Source of the DNA: JAKACA01 sp049510975
GTDB lineage: Bacteria > Actinomycetota > Acidimicrobiia > Acidimicrobiales > Bog-793
DNA: 64,000 bases
Assembly: GCA_049510975.1 (NCBI GenBank)
Contig: JBEKYM010000017.1
Coordinates: 1 to 64,000, forward strand
Direction of reading: 5' to 3'
A program made the translations under genes and the position numbers. The notes under the pieces were generated by a model. That model was given only the letters and a program-made list of their open reading frames with translations, did no database searches and was not told where the DNA came from. Shown piece by piece: positions 48,179 through 56,650 of this stretch. How positions within the stretch are numbered: position 1 is the stretch's first letter; every line of letters begins with the position of its first letter.

Positions 48179-48709
48179 ATGCCAAAGGACATCGAGGTCG
48201 ACGTCATCGACGGCGACGACCTGCCGGACGGCGAGGACGCAGCTGACGATGCCGAAGAGGACCTCGACGATCTCAGCGAGGATCTGACCGAGGACGACCT
48301 CCTCGACGACGACGGGCTGGTCGCGGAGATCGGCCTCGACACCGACGACGATGACGACGACCTCGAGGTGGATGACGACGACGACCTCGAGGTGGACGCC
48401 GTCGTCGTCGTCCCGGTCGCCGTCGTGGTCGAGGCCGAGGAGGGAGCGGCCGACGAGGACGAGGACGAGCTCGACGACGACGACGTCGAGGCAAGTCTCG
48501 ACGTGATCTTGAAGGAACGTCTCGTCGTCGAAGACGAGGACGACGAGGAGGACGAGGACGAGCCTGCCGACGCGGAGGACCGTGGGGACGGCAGCCTTCG
48601 GGTGTTGCCGAAGCAGCCCGGCGAGTTCGTCTGCCGATCCTGCTTCCTCGTGAAGAGCGAGACGCAGCTGGCCGACGAGACCCGGATGTTGTGCCGCGAC
48701 TGTGTGTGA
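48179..48709 (+). CDS. DUF4193-type zinc-ribbon-like protein with acidic N-terminus
   Basis: A 176-residue protein. The C-terminal 45 residues (SLRVLPKQPGEFVCRSCFLV to CRDCV) match the DUF4193 family of actinobacteria, with two CxxC pairs that probably bind zinc. Family members are normally about 100 residues; here the N-terminus is expanded by long Asp/Glu runs with islands VDAVVVVPVAVVVEA and ASLDVILKERLVV. The ATG has GAGGA 6-10 nt upstream; a longer GTG reading would begin in the leader. Function of the family is unknown; extreme acidity suggests interaction with a basic partner such as RNA polymerase or ribosome. Confidence 0.8.
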   Translation: MPKDIEVDVIDGDDLPDGEDAADDAEEDLDDLSEDLTEDDLLDDDGLVAEIGLDTDDDDDDLEVDDDDDLEVDAVVVVPVAVVVEAEEGAADEDEDELDDDDVEASLDVILKERLVVEDEDDEEDEDEPADAEDRGDGSLRVLPKQPGEFVCRSCFLVKSETQLADETRMLCRDCV

Positions 48710-48722
48710 ACTGAGGCGCGGG

Positions 48723-48728
48723 TAGCGT
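48723..48728 (+). promoter_or_regulatory. Leaderless -10 of the low-complexity protein gene
   Basis: TAGCGT, 7 nt before ATG at 48736. Confidence 0.6.
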
Positions 48729-48735
48729 CGCCGCT

Positions 48736-49536
48736 ATGGCCGACGATCGATCACTCTCCGATCTGATGTGGGACTACGGGGTCTACGCCCCGATCGGCTT
48801 GGTCGTCTCCATCGCCGAAGAGTTTCCCCGGTTGTCGGAGAAGGGCAAGGAACACGCTGCCAGCCATATTCATCTGGCGCGCGCCATCGGGAAGATGGCC
48901 GTCGGACAAGGCAAGCGCCAGTTCGGCAAGGCCTTCGGCGAGGCGCCCGGCTCCTCCGGGTCGGGGTCAGGGTCGGGGTCGGCCGCGTCAGCCGGCCGGG
49001 CGGCCTCCTCCGGGTCGTCGGCGCGAGCAGGTGCTGCGTCGTCGGGCGGGGCTGCGTCGTCGGGCGGGGCTGCTTCGTCGGGCGGGGCTGCGTCGTCGGG
49101 CGGGGCTGCGTCGGGCGGGACCAGCGGATCGACAGGGACGAGTGGCTCGGCTGGGTCGGCTGGGTCGGCTGGGGCAAGGGGGTCCACTGGGGCAAGCCGG
49201 GCGAGCCGAGCGACCGCCCAGGCTGCGAGCCGGTCGGGCAACGGGACGAGCCCGAGCAACGAGAACGGGGCTGCGAGCAACGCCGTGCGGGCGTCCTCGA
49301 GCGCCGGCGCCCGGCGTCGGCCTGCGGGCAAGCCGGCGGCCGCCACGCCAGCATCGACCCCGGTCGCCGAGTCGCTCGCGATCCCCGGCTACGACACACT
49401 GGCCGCTTCCCAAGTCGTGCAACGACTCAGCTCGCTGCGACCCGACGAGCTCGAGGCCATCCGCCGTTACGAGCTCGCCACGCGGGGCCGCCGCACGATC
49501 CTCCATCGCATCGCGCAGCTGGCAGCCGACCGCTAA
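48736..49536 (+). CDS. Low-complexity Ala/Ser/Gly protein with conserved ends
   Basis: A 266-residue protein in three parts. The N-terminal 70 residues have an amphipathic, partly hydrophobic segment (APIGLVVSIAEEFPRL). A disordered middle (about 72-210) is built of GAASSG-type repeats. The C-terminal 55 residues (IPGYDTLAASQVVQRLSSLRP, then ELATRGRRTILHRIAQL) form a motif seen at the end of many actinobacterial proteins of unknown function. The start is fixed by the leaderless -10. The design, with a membrane-touching N-terminus, flexible spacer and C-terminal module, suggests a scaffolding or lipid-surface protein; this is inference. Confidence 0.75.
   Translation: MADDRSLSDLMWDYGVYAPIGLVVSIAEEFPRLSEKGKEHAASHIHLARAIGKMAVGQGKRQFGKAFGEAPGSSGSGSGSGSAASAGRAASSGSSARAGAASSGGAASSGGAASSGGAASSGGAASGGTSGSTGTSGSAGSAGSAGARGSTGASRASRATAQAASRSGNGTSPSNENGAASNAVRASSSAGARRRPAGKPAAATPASTPVAESLAIPGYDTLAASQVVQRLSSLRPDELEAIRRYELATRGRRTILHRIAQLAADR
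49033..49119. repeat. 18-nt tandem repeat, in frame
   Basis: Four nearly identical 18-nt units (consensus GCTGCGTCGTCGGGCGGG) and a fifth shortened one, encoding AASSGG repeats. In-phase minisatellite. Confidence 0.85.
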
Positions 49537-49553
49537 CCGATCATCTGACCGAC

Positions 49554-50072
49554 GTGGTCGAAGAGCGTGGTGGGCGTGGGCAGATCAGTGTGGAAGTGTC
49601 CGCGCGGGCTGCCGGCGAGGCGGACCTTCCGGCCATCGTCGAGCTGCTGGCCGCCGGCGTTGCGGCTGTCTCGAGCGAGCGAGGGGGAGGGGTCTTCCTC
49701 CTCCGCGAAGGCACGATCGAGGTCGATGCGACCAGCCTCGGCCAGTGCCTCTCCGATCCTGCTGTGTGCGTGGGAGTCGGATTGGTCGACGAGGTCACCC
49801 TCGGGGTCGTCATGTGCCGGATGGAGGCACTCGGTGACGGCAGTCGCCTGGCTCGCCTCGAATGGATGTGGGTCGATCCAGGAGCACGTGAGCTCGGTCT
49901 GGCGGCGGAGCTCATGGATCTCGTCGTCGGCTGGGCGGCCGAGCGGGGAGCCAGCCGGCTCGACGCCCACGCTCTCCCGGGAAACCGGGAAGCCAAGAAC
50001 TTCCTCGAGCGCGCCGGCTTCTCGGCGCGACTGATCGTGCTGCATCGGGCGCTGGAAGATCGGGGCGGTTGA
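49554..50072 (+). CDS. GNAT-family N-acetyltransferase
   Basis: A 172-residue single-domain acetyltransferase. LEWMWVDPGARELGLAAELMDLVVGWA is the acetyl-CoA-binding motif A region, though the usual Q/RxxGxG/A pattern is loose (ARELGLAAEL). GNREAKNFLERAGF is the conserved motif B. The GTG at 49554 is the first plausible start after the previous stop; a better-supported start is lacking, and the hexamer TCATCT before it is a poor -10. It converges on the gene for the large disordered protein. Substrate unknown. Confidence 0.8.
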   Translation: MVEERGGRGQISVEVSARAAGEADLPAIVELLAAGVAAVSSERGGGVFLLREGTIEVDATSLGQCLSDPAVCVGVGLVDEVTLGVVMCRMEALGDGSRLARLEWMWVDPGARELGLAAELMDLVVGWAAERGASRLDAHALPGNREAKNFLERAGFSARLIVLHRALEDRGG

Positions 50073-50074
50073 GG

Positions 50075-50094
50075 CAGCGCCGTGTGGGGCGCTG
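50075..50094. terminator. Hairpin between convergent genes
   Basis: CAGCGCC-GTGTGG-GGCGCTG, a perfect 7-bp stem with a 6-nt loop just after the GNAT stop and before the stop of the opposite gene. Candidate bidirectional terminator without a T run. Confidence 0.4.
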
Positions 50095-50101
50095 AGGACG
50101 C

Positions 50102-52093
50102 TTACTGCTGGGCGTTGACCTCGGCGGGGCTGCCCGAGTCGGTGTCGAGGAATTCCGTGTCGACCGACTCAAGGGGAACCTCAGGAGTCTCCTGCTGAAA
50201 CCCCGGCACGGAGGCGCCGGCGGTCGGCGCTCCACCGGGTGCGGCATCGGGTGCCGGCGCTGGTGCTGGTGCGGGCACTGAAGCGGCGGGCTCCTCCGAG
50301 CTCACCGGAGCTTCGGGCAGCTCGAGGACGGGCGCGGGCTCCTCGGCGGCTGCAGGCTCCACTGGAGCTGTGGGCTCCTCTGCGGCTGCGGGCTCCACTG
50401 GAGGAGCTGGCTCGGCAACGACAGCGGGCACCGAAGCAACAGGGGCCTCGACAACGACAGCAGGCGCCGCAGCAGGAGCGGGCTCGACGGGCGATGTGGG
50501 CTCCACGCCTGTCGGCGCGACAGAGCCAGCGCCGGCGGTTGCCGCCGGCGGCGCGCCAGCGGGTGAAGGTCTGCCGGGAGGCCGAGGTGGGCGCTGTGGC
50601 CGGGGGGGCCGCGGTGGCCGCATCGCGCCCGGGCGGCTGATCCGCTCGCCAGGGACCGGCTTCGGGGGAGGCGGCATCGCCATCCCGAGCATCGGCGCCA
50701 GGGCCGGGATCCGTCCGGCCGCCTCTCGTGCCTTGCGTTGCACCTCGCCAGAGGGGTCTTCGGGGATGCCCGCCGGCTTGATCTGCCGCCGCACGGGGCA
50801 GGCGGCGGCCGCGTCGAGCAGCGCCAACCAGCGGTCGGGCGAGGTCTCGGCCGACATGGCTGCGCTCACCTGCGTGGTGAGACGCTCGATGAGGGCGGCG
50901 GGAAAGCGCGCCGTCGGCTCGGGAGGTCTCGCCGACAGACGAAGTGCCTGCAGGATCTTCCCGTCCGTGATCGATTGAGTGAGGAGCTGTTCCCAGTCCG
51001 AGCGAAGCTTGTTGACGCGACGTTCGAGCCCCTCGCGCAGCTGGCGCTCGAGGTCGCGTCCGGCGTCGTCTCTCGGCGTGGCGGCCACGACGGCGGCGCG
51101 CAGGTCACGCAGACCCAGCTCGTCGAGGTGGGTCAGTGCGGCTTCTGCTCGGTCCATCCAGACGGCCGCTTTCACGTCCGGCTGAAGTTGCTCGGCGAGA
51201 GCCAGGATGGAGTCGGCAGCCACTGGCGGCCGGCCCTCCGTCGTTGCCCGCTCCTGCTCGTCGGCGATGGCCTTGCGGACCGCCGGCAGGCCGCCGGTGG
51301 CAAGGCGGTCGGCGATCAGCTGCTGCTCGGCAGGCAGCGTCGCCATGAGCTCGTCCCGGTGCTTGGAGCCCGGCTCGAGCCGGAAGGGTCCTCGGGGAGG
51401 CCGCTGCGGCCGGCTGCCCCCTGGCCTGCCTGCATGTTCCTCTCGTGATCCGCCTTCTCGCCGCGGCGGCCCGCCCGGCCGGGAGGAGGACGGTCGGCCC
51501 TCGGGACGCCCACCGCGCGAGCCGGCTCCCGCCCCCTCGGTCCGTGGGCCACCCAGATCTCTGCGGGCGGAGGCGACTTCGCTGCCCGGCCGGCCGCGGC
51601 CACGCCCGGCACGGTCACCCTCGGGGCGCCCGCGCGCCGGCCGGCGATCGCCTTCGGTGGCTGCGGGCGCATCGGCGGCCGCCACGGGCCGGCTACGGCT
51701 GTCCGCAGGGCCTTCACCCTCGCGGCGCGGGCGCCGGTCCCCAGCGGGACGCGCAGGTTTGCGCTCCTCGCCGTCGCGGAAGAAACGGTTCTCGCGCCGC
51801 CCCTTCACCGGCCCGGCGAGCACGGTGGTGACGCCGGCCACTGGCTGTTGAGTTCCCACCACCTCGATGAGGCCGCGCGGGCCTTCCTTCTCCTTCGGAG
51901 GAAGCACCGCAAGCACCGTGATGCCGTCGATCTCGACTTCGGCCTCGATGCGATAGATGTCGCCGACCTTGGCGCCCTTCGGGAGCAGCGACGCTGCTAC
52001 GGCCCCTTTCGGCTGGCGGGCGCCGGCGGCGCGCCAGGTGAAGGTCTCGTCGTCGCGAGCACTCGTGAGCTCTACATCCATCCGGTGAGACAT
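50102..52093 (-). CDS. Large Arg/Gly-rich disordered protein with folded ends
   Basis: A 663-residue protein, not recognised. A small beta-rich N-terminal domain (about 1-90, with KGAKVGDIYRIEAEVEIDGITV) may be OB-like. Residues of about 95-250 are a disordered region dense in Arg, Gly, Glu, Pro. A helical domain (about 255-460) follows, with DVKAAVWMDRAEAALTHL and two cysteine-poor helices. The C-terminal 200 residues are Pro-rich then Ala/Pro/Glu repeats. RG-rich tracts are typical of RNA-binding proteins. The ATG at 52093 is supported by TAGCTT 9 nt upstream; a second in-frame ATG four codons later is possible. Monocistronic. Confidence 0.75.
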   Translation of the reverse strand: MSHRMDVELTSARDDETFTWRAAGARQPKGAVAASLLPKGAKVGDIYRIEAEVEIDGITVLAVLPPKEKEGPRGLIEVVGTQQPVAGVTTVLAGPVKGRRENRFFRDGEERKPARPAGDRRPRREGEGPADSRSRPVAAADAPAATEGDRRPARGRPEGDRAGRGRGRPGSEVASARRDLGGPRTEGAGAGSRGGRPEGRPSSSRPGGPPRREGGSREEHAGRPGGSRPQRPPRGPFRLEPGSKHRDELMATLPAEQQLIADRLATGGLPAVRKAIADEQERATTEGRPPVAADSILALAEQLQPDVKAAVWMDRAEAALTHLDELGLRDLRAAVVAATPRDDAGRDLERQLREGLERRVNKLRSDWEQLLTQSITDGKILQALRLSARPPEPTARFPAALIERLTTQVSAAMSAETSPDRWLALLDAAAACPVRRQIKPAGIPEDPSGEVQRKAREAAGRIPALAPMLGMAMPPPPKPVPGERISRPGAMRPPRPPRPQRPPRPPGRPSPAGAPPAATAGAGSVAPTGVEPTSPVEPAPAAAPAVVVEAPVASVPAVVAEPAPPVEPAAAEEPTAPVEPAAAEEPAPVLELPEAPVSSEEPAASVPAPAPAPAPDAAPGGAPTAGASVPGFQQETPEVPLESVDTEFLDTDSGSPAEVNAQQ
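50336..50407. repeat. 36-nt tandem duplication in the acidic tail
   Basis: Two adjacent 36-nt units that share most bases and encode an AAEEP-APVEP repeat in the C-terminal tail of the disordered protein. Confidence 0.65.
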
Positions 52094-52102
52094 GACCGGC
52101 CA

Positions 52103-52108
52103 AAGCTA
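52103..52108 (-). promoter_or_regulatory. Leaderless -10 of the disordered-protein gene
   Basis: TAGCTT on the minus strand, 9 nt before ATG. Confidence 0.55.
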
Positions 52109-52188
52109 CAGCCTTCGCGACATCAAGTCGTCATGCGGCCCCGGGCGGCCGGCCTCCCGAGTGCCGCCAGCTCAGCGGCAGCGCGCCC

Positions 52189-52194
52189 TATCGT
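52189..52194 (+). promoter_or_regulatory. -10 of the MBL/rhodanese gene
   Basis: TATCGT, 29 nt before the ATG; the short leader contains GGAAGG (52210-52215). Confidence 0.4.
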
Positions 52195-52222
52195 TGCTCT
52201 CAGACCGTCGGAAGGTGTCGCC

Positions 52223-53629
52223 ATGATCTTCCAGCAGTACTTCCTCAGCTGCCTGTCGCACGCCTCGTACTTGATCGGCGACGAGACCACCGGGCGGGGC
52301 GTCGTCGTCGATCCGCAACGCGATGTCTCGGGGTATCTCGAGGACGCCGCTGCTCACGGCCTCGTCATCGAGACCGTCATCGAAACCCACTTCCACGCCG
52401 ACTTCCTCTCCGGTCACCTGGAGCTGTCGGCTGCGACCGGCGCCGAGATCTGTTTCGGCGCCGGCGCCCAAGCGGAGTTCCCCATCCGCTGGCTTGCCGA
52501 TGGGGAGCGTCTCGTGCTCGGCCGCGTCTGCCTGCAGGTGTTGTCGACGCCCGGTCACACACCCGAGTCGATCTCGGTCGTGGTCTACGAGCGCGAGTCC
52601 GACGAGACCCCGTACGGCGTCCTCACGGGCGACACGCTGTTCATCGGCGACGTCGGGCGTCCGGACTTGCTGTCGTCCGCCGGCGCGCCCGCCGACGAGA
52701 TGGCGGCTCAGCTCTACCATTCGCTCCACGACCGTCTCTTCCAGCTGCCGGACGAGACGAGGGTCTTCCCGGCGCACGGCGCCGGCTCATCGTGTGGAAA
52801 GAACCTGTCGGACGCGACGGAATCGACCATCGGCGAGCAACGGCGCACGAATGCCGCCGTCGCCCTCGAAAGTGAGAGAGCTTTCGTCGCCGCCGTGACG
52901 CAGGGTCAGCCGGTGGCGCCGGCGTATTTCCCCTACGACGCCCACCTGAACCACGAGCGGCGCGACCTGCTCGACGACCACGCCGCGCCGGCCTCGCTCT
53001 CGCTGGCCGACGTGCTCGACCGGATGGCCGGCGGTGCTGTGGTGCTCGACACGCGTGATCCGGACGACTTCGCCAGCAGCCACCTCGCCGGGGCGGTCAA
53101 CGTCGGGCTCGCCGGCCGCTTTGCCGAGTTCGCCGGCGACGTCCTGCGACCGGTCGACGACATCGTGCTGGTCTGCGACGTCGGGCGTGCCACCGAGGCC
53201 CGTGTCCGGCTCGGCCGCATCGGCTTCGACGCCGTCGTGGGCTCGCTCGAGGTCGGCGGTCCGGACCCGTTCGCCACCGCTGGCGCGGCCACCGACGCGA
53301 GCCGCCGAATCACCGCCGGCGAGCTCGCACTACTGCTCGAGCAGTCGGAGCCGTTCATCACGGTCCTCGACGTGCGGAGCCCCTCGGAGCTGGAGGACGG
53401 GTGCCTTCCGGGAGCGGTCAACCTCCCCTTGTCACAGCTGACCGCCCGTCTCGACAGCATCGCCGTCGACCGGCCGGTCGTCGTCTATTGCGCCAGCGGC
53501 TACCGGTCCTCCATCGCAGCCAGCGTCCTCGCCCGCCACGGCCACCCCGACGTGCAGGAGCTGCTCGGCGGCTACGCGGCCTGGTCGACGGCCGCTACAG
53601 GCCTCCGCGTGGGAGCACCGCCTGGATGA
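52223..53629 (+). CDS. MBL-fold hydrolase with two rhodanese domains (persulfide dioxygenase-like)
   Basis: A 468-residue protein. The N-terminal metallo-beta-lactamase domain (about 1-240) has THFHADFLSGH (H56, H58, D60, H65); it resembles persulfide dioxygenases, in which one iron oxidises persulfides, with Phe at the site after Asp where many have His. The first rhodanese-like domain (about 260-345) has VCDVGRA in the loop and may be inactive or regulatory. The second (about 370-465) has the catalytic CASGYRSS loop. The ATG has GGAAGG seven nt upstream. It converges with the ThDP-enzyme gene, overlapping by 35 nt. Likely sulfide/persulfide detoxification. Confidence 0.88.
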   Translation: MIFQQYFLSCLSHASYLIGDETTGRGVVVDPQRDVSGYLEDAAAHGLVIETVIETHFHADFLSGHLELSAATGAEICFGAGAQAEFPIRWLADGERLVLGRVCLQVLSTPGHTPESISVVVYERESDETPYGVLTGDTLFIGDVGRPDLLSSAGAPADEMAAQLYHSLHDRLFQLPDETRVFPAHGAGSSCGKNLSDATESTIGEQRRTNAAVALESERAFVAAVTQGQPVAPAYFPYDAHLNHERRDLLDDHAAPASLSLADVLDRMAGGAVVLDTRDPDDFASSHLAGAVNVGLAGRFAEFAGDVLRPVDDIVLVCDVGRATEARVRLGRIGFDAVVGSLEVGGPDPFATAGAATDASRRITAGELALLLEQSEPFITVLDVRSPSELEDGCLPGAVNLPLSQLTARLDSIAVDRPVVVYCASGYRSSIAASVLARHGHPDVQELLGGYAAWSTAATGLRVGAPPG

Positions 53630-55175
53630 GGTGAGGTCCGTCCTCACCGATGGCAGCCGCCAGTGCCTTCGAGAACTCGTCGGCCGTGGTCGCCCGGGTT
53701 GCCGGCACCCCCATGCCCTCGGAGATGGCGACGAAATCGAGTCCGGGTCGGCCGAGCTCGAGCATCGAGCGGGCGGCGGGACCGCCGGCATCGGCCCCCA
53801 CGCGACCGAGCTCGAGGTTCAAGATGGCATAGGAGCCGTTGTCGAAGATGACGTTCGTGACGTTCAGGCTCTCCCGGGCTTGGGTCCAGAGCGCCTGAAT
53901 GGTGTACATGGCGCTGCCGTCCGCTTCGAGGGCGAACACGTGGCGGTCGGGGCAGGCCACCGCCGCTCCCACCGACAGCGGCAACCCCTGGCCGATCGAG
54001 TTGCCGGTGAGCGAGAGCAAGTCGTGCGGCGGGGCGCCTTCGGTGGCACCCGGCAAGTAGATGGCGGAGGTGATCGCCTCGTCGGAGATGACGGCCCCTT
54101 CCGGCAGGAGGGCACCAATGGCGTCGGCCACACTGGCTGCGGTGAGCTCGCCGCTCGGGAGCTCGGGACGGCGGGCCGGCGCCAACCGGGCACCCTCCGC
54201 AGGGGCGCCGAGTGACTCGGCGACGGCTTCGAGGGCTGCGACGGCATCGTCGTGCTCGCCGGCGAGCACGTGGACCTCACAACCCGGCGGCACGAGATTG
54301 CTCGCTTTGCCCGGGTAGGCGAAGGCGGAGACGGGGGAGCGGGCGTCCACGAGAATGAGATGGCGGAGCCCTGCCATTTGTGCGGTGGCGAACTCGCCCA
54401 GGTAGGCGAGCCGGTCGACGACCGGCAGACCGGCGCCGCGCTCCATCCGGCCGGGAAACGACTCGCCGAGCAGCTTGGCGTTCGCGTGCTCGCAGATCCG
54501 GCTGGCGGCCAGCAGCCCGGGTCGGCGAACGGCCGAGTTGCCGAGCAGGAGGGCCGCGGGTTCGGCCGAGCGCAGCACGGCGGTGATGGCGGCGACGACA
54601 TCCTCGCCGACCGGCGCGCGCCGGCCGGCGACGGCGACGACATCCGGCATCGCCGAGGGCACGGTCGCCGGGTCGGCCTCGAGCCAGGAGACGTCGGCCG
54701 GCAACACGAGCGTGGCGACCCCGTGCGGCGGTCCGAACGTAGCGGCGACGGCCTCGGCCACGTCGGCGGCGACGTCGTCGGGGCTGGAGCAGCTGCGGAA
54801 CCAGGCCGACATCGGTCGGGCGAGGCTCTCGATGTCGGACTCGAGGGGGGCGTCGAAAGCCTTGTGGTAGCGGGCGTGGTCCCCGACGATGTTGAGAAGC
54901 GGAGACTTCCCGCGGCGGGCGTTGTGCAGGTTGGCGAGCCCGTTGGCGAGCCCGGGGCCGAGGTGGACGAGCGTGGCGGCGGGGCGGCCGGCCATGCGCC
55001 CATAGCCATCGGCGGCACCGGTGACGACGCCCTCGAACAGCGCCAGGACCGGCCGCACCGAAGGAGTCGAGTCGAGGCTGGCGACGAGGTGCATCTCCGA
55101 AGTGCCCGGGTTCATGAAACACGTGTCGACGCCGGAGACCGCCAGCGTCTTCAAGAGCGCCTCGGCACCTCTCAT
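53595..55175 (-). CDS. ThDP-dependent enzyme, acetolactate synthase/benzoylformate decarboxylase-like
   Basis: A 526-residue ThDP enzyme. NPGTSEMHLVASLDS is the N-terminal pyrimidine domain start, with the ThDP-activating Glu in ALFEGVVTGAADGYGRM. The C-terminal binding motif is EADGSAMYTIQALWTQARE ending NGSYAILN. It is closer to MdlC-type or acetolactate-synthase-like decarboxylases of unknown substrate than to biosynthetic IlvB, and it has no small subunit gene nearby. The ATG overlaps the stop of the FAD-linked oxidase gene (ATGA), so the two are coupled. A 2-oxoacid made by the oxidase may be its substrate. Confidence 0.87.
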   Translation of the reverse strand: MRGAEALLKTLAVSGVDTCFMNPGTSEMHLVASLDSTPSVRPVLALFEGVVTGAADGYGRMAGRPAATLVHLGPGLANGLANLHNARRGKSPLLNIVGDHARYHKAFDAPLESDIESLARPMSAWFRSCSSPDDVAADVAEAVAATFGPPHGVATLVLPADVSWLEADPATVPSAMPDVVAVAGRRAPVGEDVVAAITAVLRSAEPAALLLGNSAVRRPGLLAASRICEHANAKLLGESFPGRMERGAGLPVVDRLAYLGEFATAQMAGLRHLILVDARSPVSAFAYPGKASNLVPPGCEVHVLAGEHDDAVAALEAVAESLGAPAEGARLAPARRPELPSGELTAASVADAIGALLPEGAVISDEAITSAIYLPGATEGAPPHDLLSLTGNSIGQGLPLSVGAAVACPDRHVFALEADGSAMYTIQALWTQARESLNVTNVIFDNGSYAILNLELGRVGADAGGPAARSMLELGRPGLDFVAISEGMGVPATRATTADEFSKALAAAIGEDGPHLIQAVLPRGGL

Positions 55176-56578
55176 GATGGGTTCTCCTCGCTCGTCGTGC
55201 CCAGCACCTTGTCCGGGTTGAGAATTCCTTGCGGGTCGAAGGCGACCTTGATGCGGCGCATGAGGGCGATGCGACCGGGGTCCTCCAACAATAGGAACGC
55301 CTCTTGTTTGGCCGTCCCGATCCCGTGCTCGCCGGAGATGGCTCCACCGAGGGCCATGGCCGTGCGGAAGAGCTCGAGCAGGAAGGCCTCCCGGATGGCG
55401 GCGTCGCTCTGGAAGACCGAGAGGTGGATGTTGCCGTCGCCGGCATGCCCGCAACCGACCGAGAAGCACCCGTGCTCCGCCGCCAGCTTGCCGGCTGCTT
55501 CGAGATAGACGGCGATGCGGTCGCGGGGAACGACGACGTCGATGATCTCGTCGGCGCCAGCCGCCTTGGCCACGAAGAACGCTCGCTCGCGGGCTCTGAT
55601 CAGCGAGGCGGCGGCCGCGCCGGGCAAGACGAACGCGTCCGTGGCGCCGGCTTCCTCGAGCAGCTGGCCGAGCGACTCGACGTCCTCGTCCACCCGGGCG
55701 GCGCTGCGCTGCTCGAGGACGACGACGAGGTAGGCGCTCGATCGCTGGCGGACCGCCTCGGGTATGCCGAGATCGAGGCCCTCGCTCGCCGTGATCGACG
55801 CCATCGTGAGCGTGTCGATGTACTCGAGCACCGTCGGCGTCAAGCTGCTGGCGACGATCGCCGGCACGGCCGCTGCCACTTCTGCGAGCGAGTCGAAGGG
55901 CGCCAGCACCGTGGCAGCGTGGCGATAGAGGGGCTGCAGCTTGACGGTGACTTCGGTCACGAGGGCGAGCGTGCCCTCCGACCCGATGACGATCTGGGTG
56001 AGGTCGTAGCCGGTCGAGGACTTCACGAACTTGCCGCCGGAGCGGATCACCTCGCCCGTGCCGAGGACCATCTCGAGACCGAGGACGTTGTGCCGCGTCA
56101 CCCCGTAACGGACCGCCCGCATCCCGCCGGCATTCGTGTTGACGTTGCCCCCGAGCGAGGCGCTCTGCTCGCCTGGGTAGACCGGGTAGACGAGTCCTTT
56201 CGGACGAAGGGCGGTTTCGAGCTCGGTGAGCGTGACACCCGGCTGGACGACGGCGACGTGGTTCGACTCGTCGATCTCGAGGATGTTGTTCATGCGGGCG
56301 AACGAGACGACGAGGCCACCGGGCACGGGGACGCATCCGCCGGACAAGCCCGTGGCGCTTCCTCGGGCCGTGAGCGGCAGGCCGGTCTCGCCGGCGAGGC
56401 TGACGATCTGGGCGACTTCGGCCGTCGAGGCTGGCATGACCACGGCCAGCGGCCGCGACGGCACGGACGCGAGCCCTTCGTCGCAGGTGAGGTCCTCGGT
56501 CACTGCCTCGCCCTGCAGGAGGCCCTCGGGCCCGACGATCGAAGTCAATCGGGTGAGGAGCTCTTCGGTCGGGATCAT
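55172..56578 (-). CDS. FAD-linked 2-hydroxyacid oxidase (GlcD/D-LDH-like)
   Basis: A 468-residue VAO-family flavoprotein. The FAD-binding domain has PLTARGSATGLSGGCVPVPGGLVVS and a typical ENVLGLE-like site (GVTRHNVLGLEMVLGTGEVI). The C-terminal cap carries VGCGHAGDGNIHLSVF and SGEHGIGTAKQ, both family signatures. Members oxidise glycolate, D-lactate or other D-2-hydroxyacids to 2-oxoacids. The ATG follows TAGCCT by 7 nt. The next gene is the ThDP enzyme, with an ATGA overlap. Substrate and electron acceptor unknown. Confidence 0.9.
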   Translation of the reverse strand: MIPTEELLTRLTSIVGPEGLLQGEAVTEDLTCDEGLASVPSRPLAVVMPASTAEVAQIVSLAGETGLPLTARGSATGLSGGCVPVPGGLVVSFARMNNILEIDESNHVAVVQPGVTLTELETALRPKGLVYPVYPGEQSASLGGNVNTNAGGMRAVRYGVTRHNVLGLEMVLGTGEVIRSGGKFVKSSTGYDLTQIVIGSEGTLALVTEVTVKLQPLYRHAATVLAPFDSLAEVAAAVPAIVASSLTPTVLEYIDTLTMASITASEGLDLGIPEAVRQRSSAYLVVVLEQRSAARVDEDVESLGQLLEEAGATDAFVLPGAAAASLIRARERAFFVAKAAGADEIIDVVVPRDRIAVYLEAAGKLAAEHGCFSVGCGHAGDGNIHLSVFQSDAAIREAFLLELFRTAMALGGAISGEHGIGTAKQEAFLLLEDPGRIALMRRIKVAFDPQGILNPDKVLGTTSEENPS

Positions 56579-56585
56579 CGTGGCG

Positions 56586-56591
56586 AGGCTA
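56586..56591 (-). promoter_or_regulatory. Leaderless -10 of the FAD-oxidase operon
   Basis: TAGCCT on the minus strand, 7 nt before ATG. Confidence 0.6.
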
Positions 56592-56636
56592 ATGGCACGG
56601 GATCAGCCCTGTCTGCAGCCGGCCACGGCGCAGTCC

Positions 56637-56642
56637 TACGAT
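56637..56642 (+). promoter_or_regulatory. -10 upstream of the short ORF and fumarylacetoacetase
   Basis: TACGAT, 8 nt before ATG at 56651, the usual leaderless spacing. Confidence 0.45.
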
Positions 56643-56650
56643 GCGAGCCG

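Noticed and set aside
48179..48709. Asp/Glu runs suspected of being a frame error
   Set aside because: The frame remains open into the conserved CxxC end, has a Shine-Dalgarno, and the other strand frame is only Arg/Pro-rich shadow.
49033..49119. Regular repeats considered as a CRISPR-like array
   Set aside because: Units are contiguous without spacers, in frame and encode AASSGG within a coding sequence.
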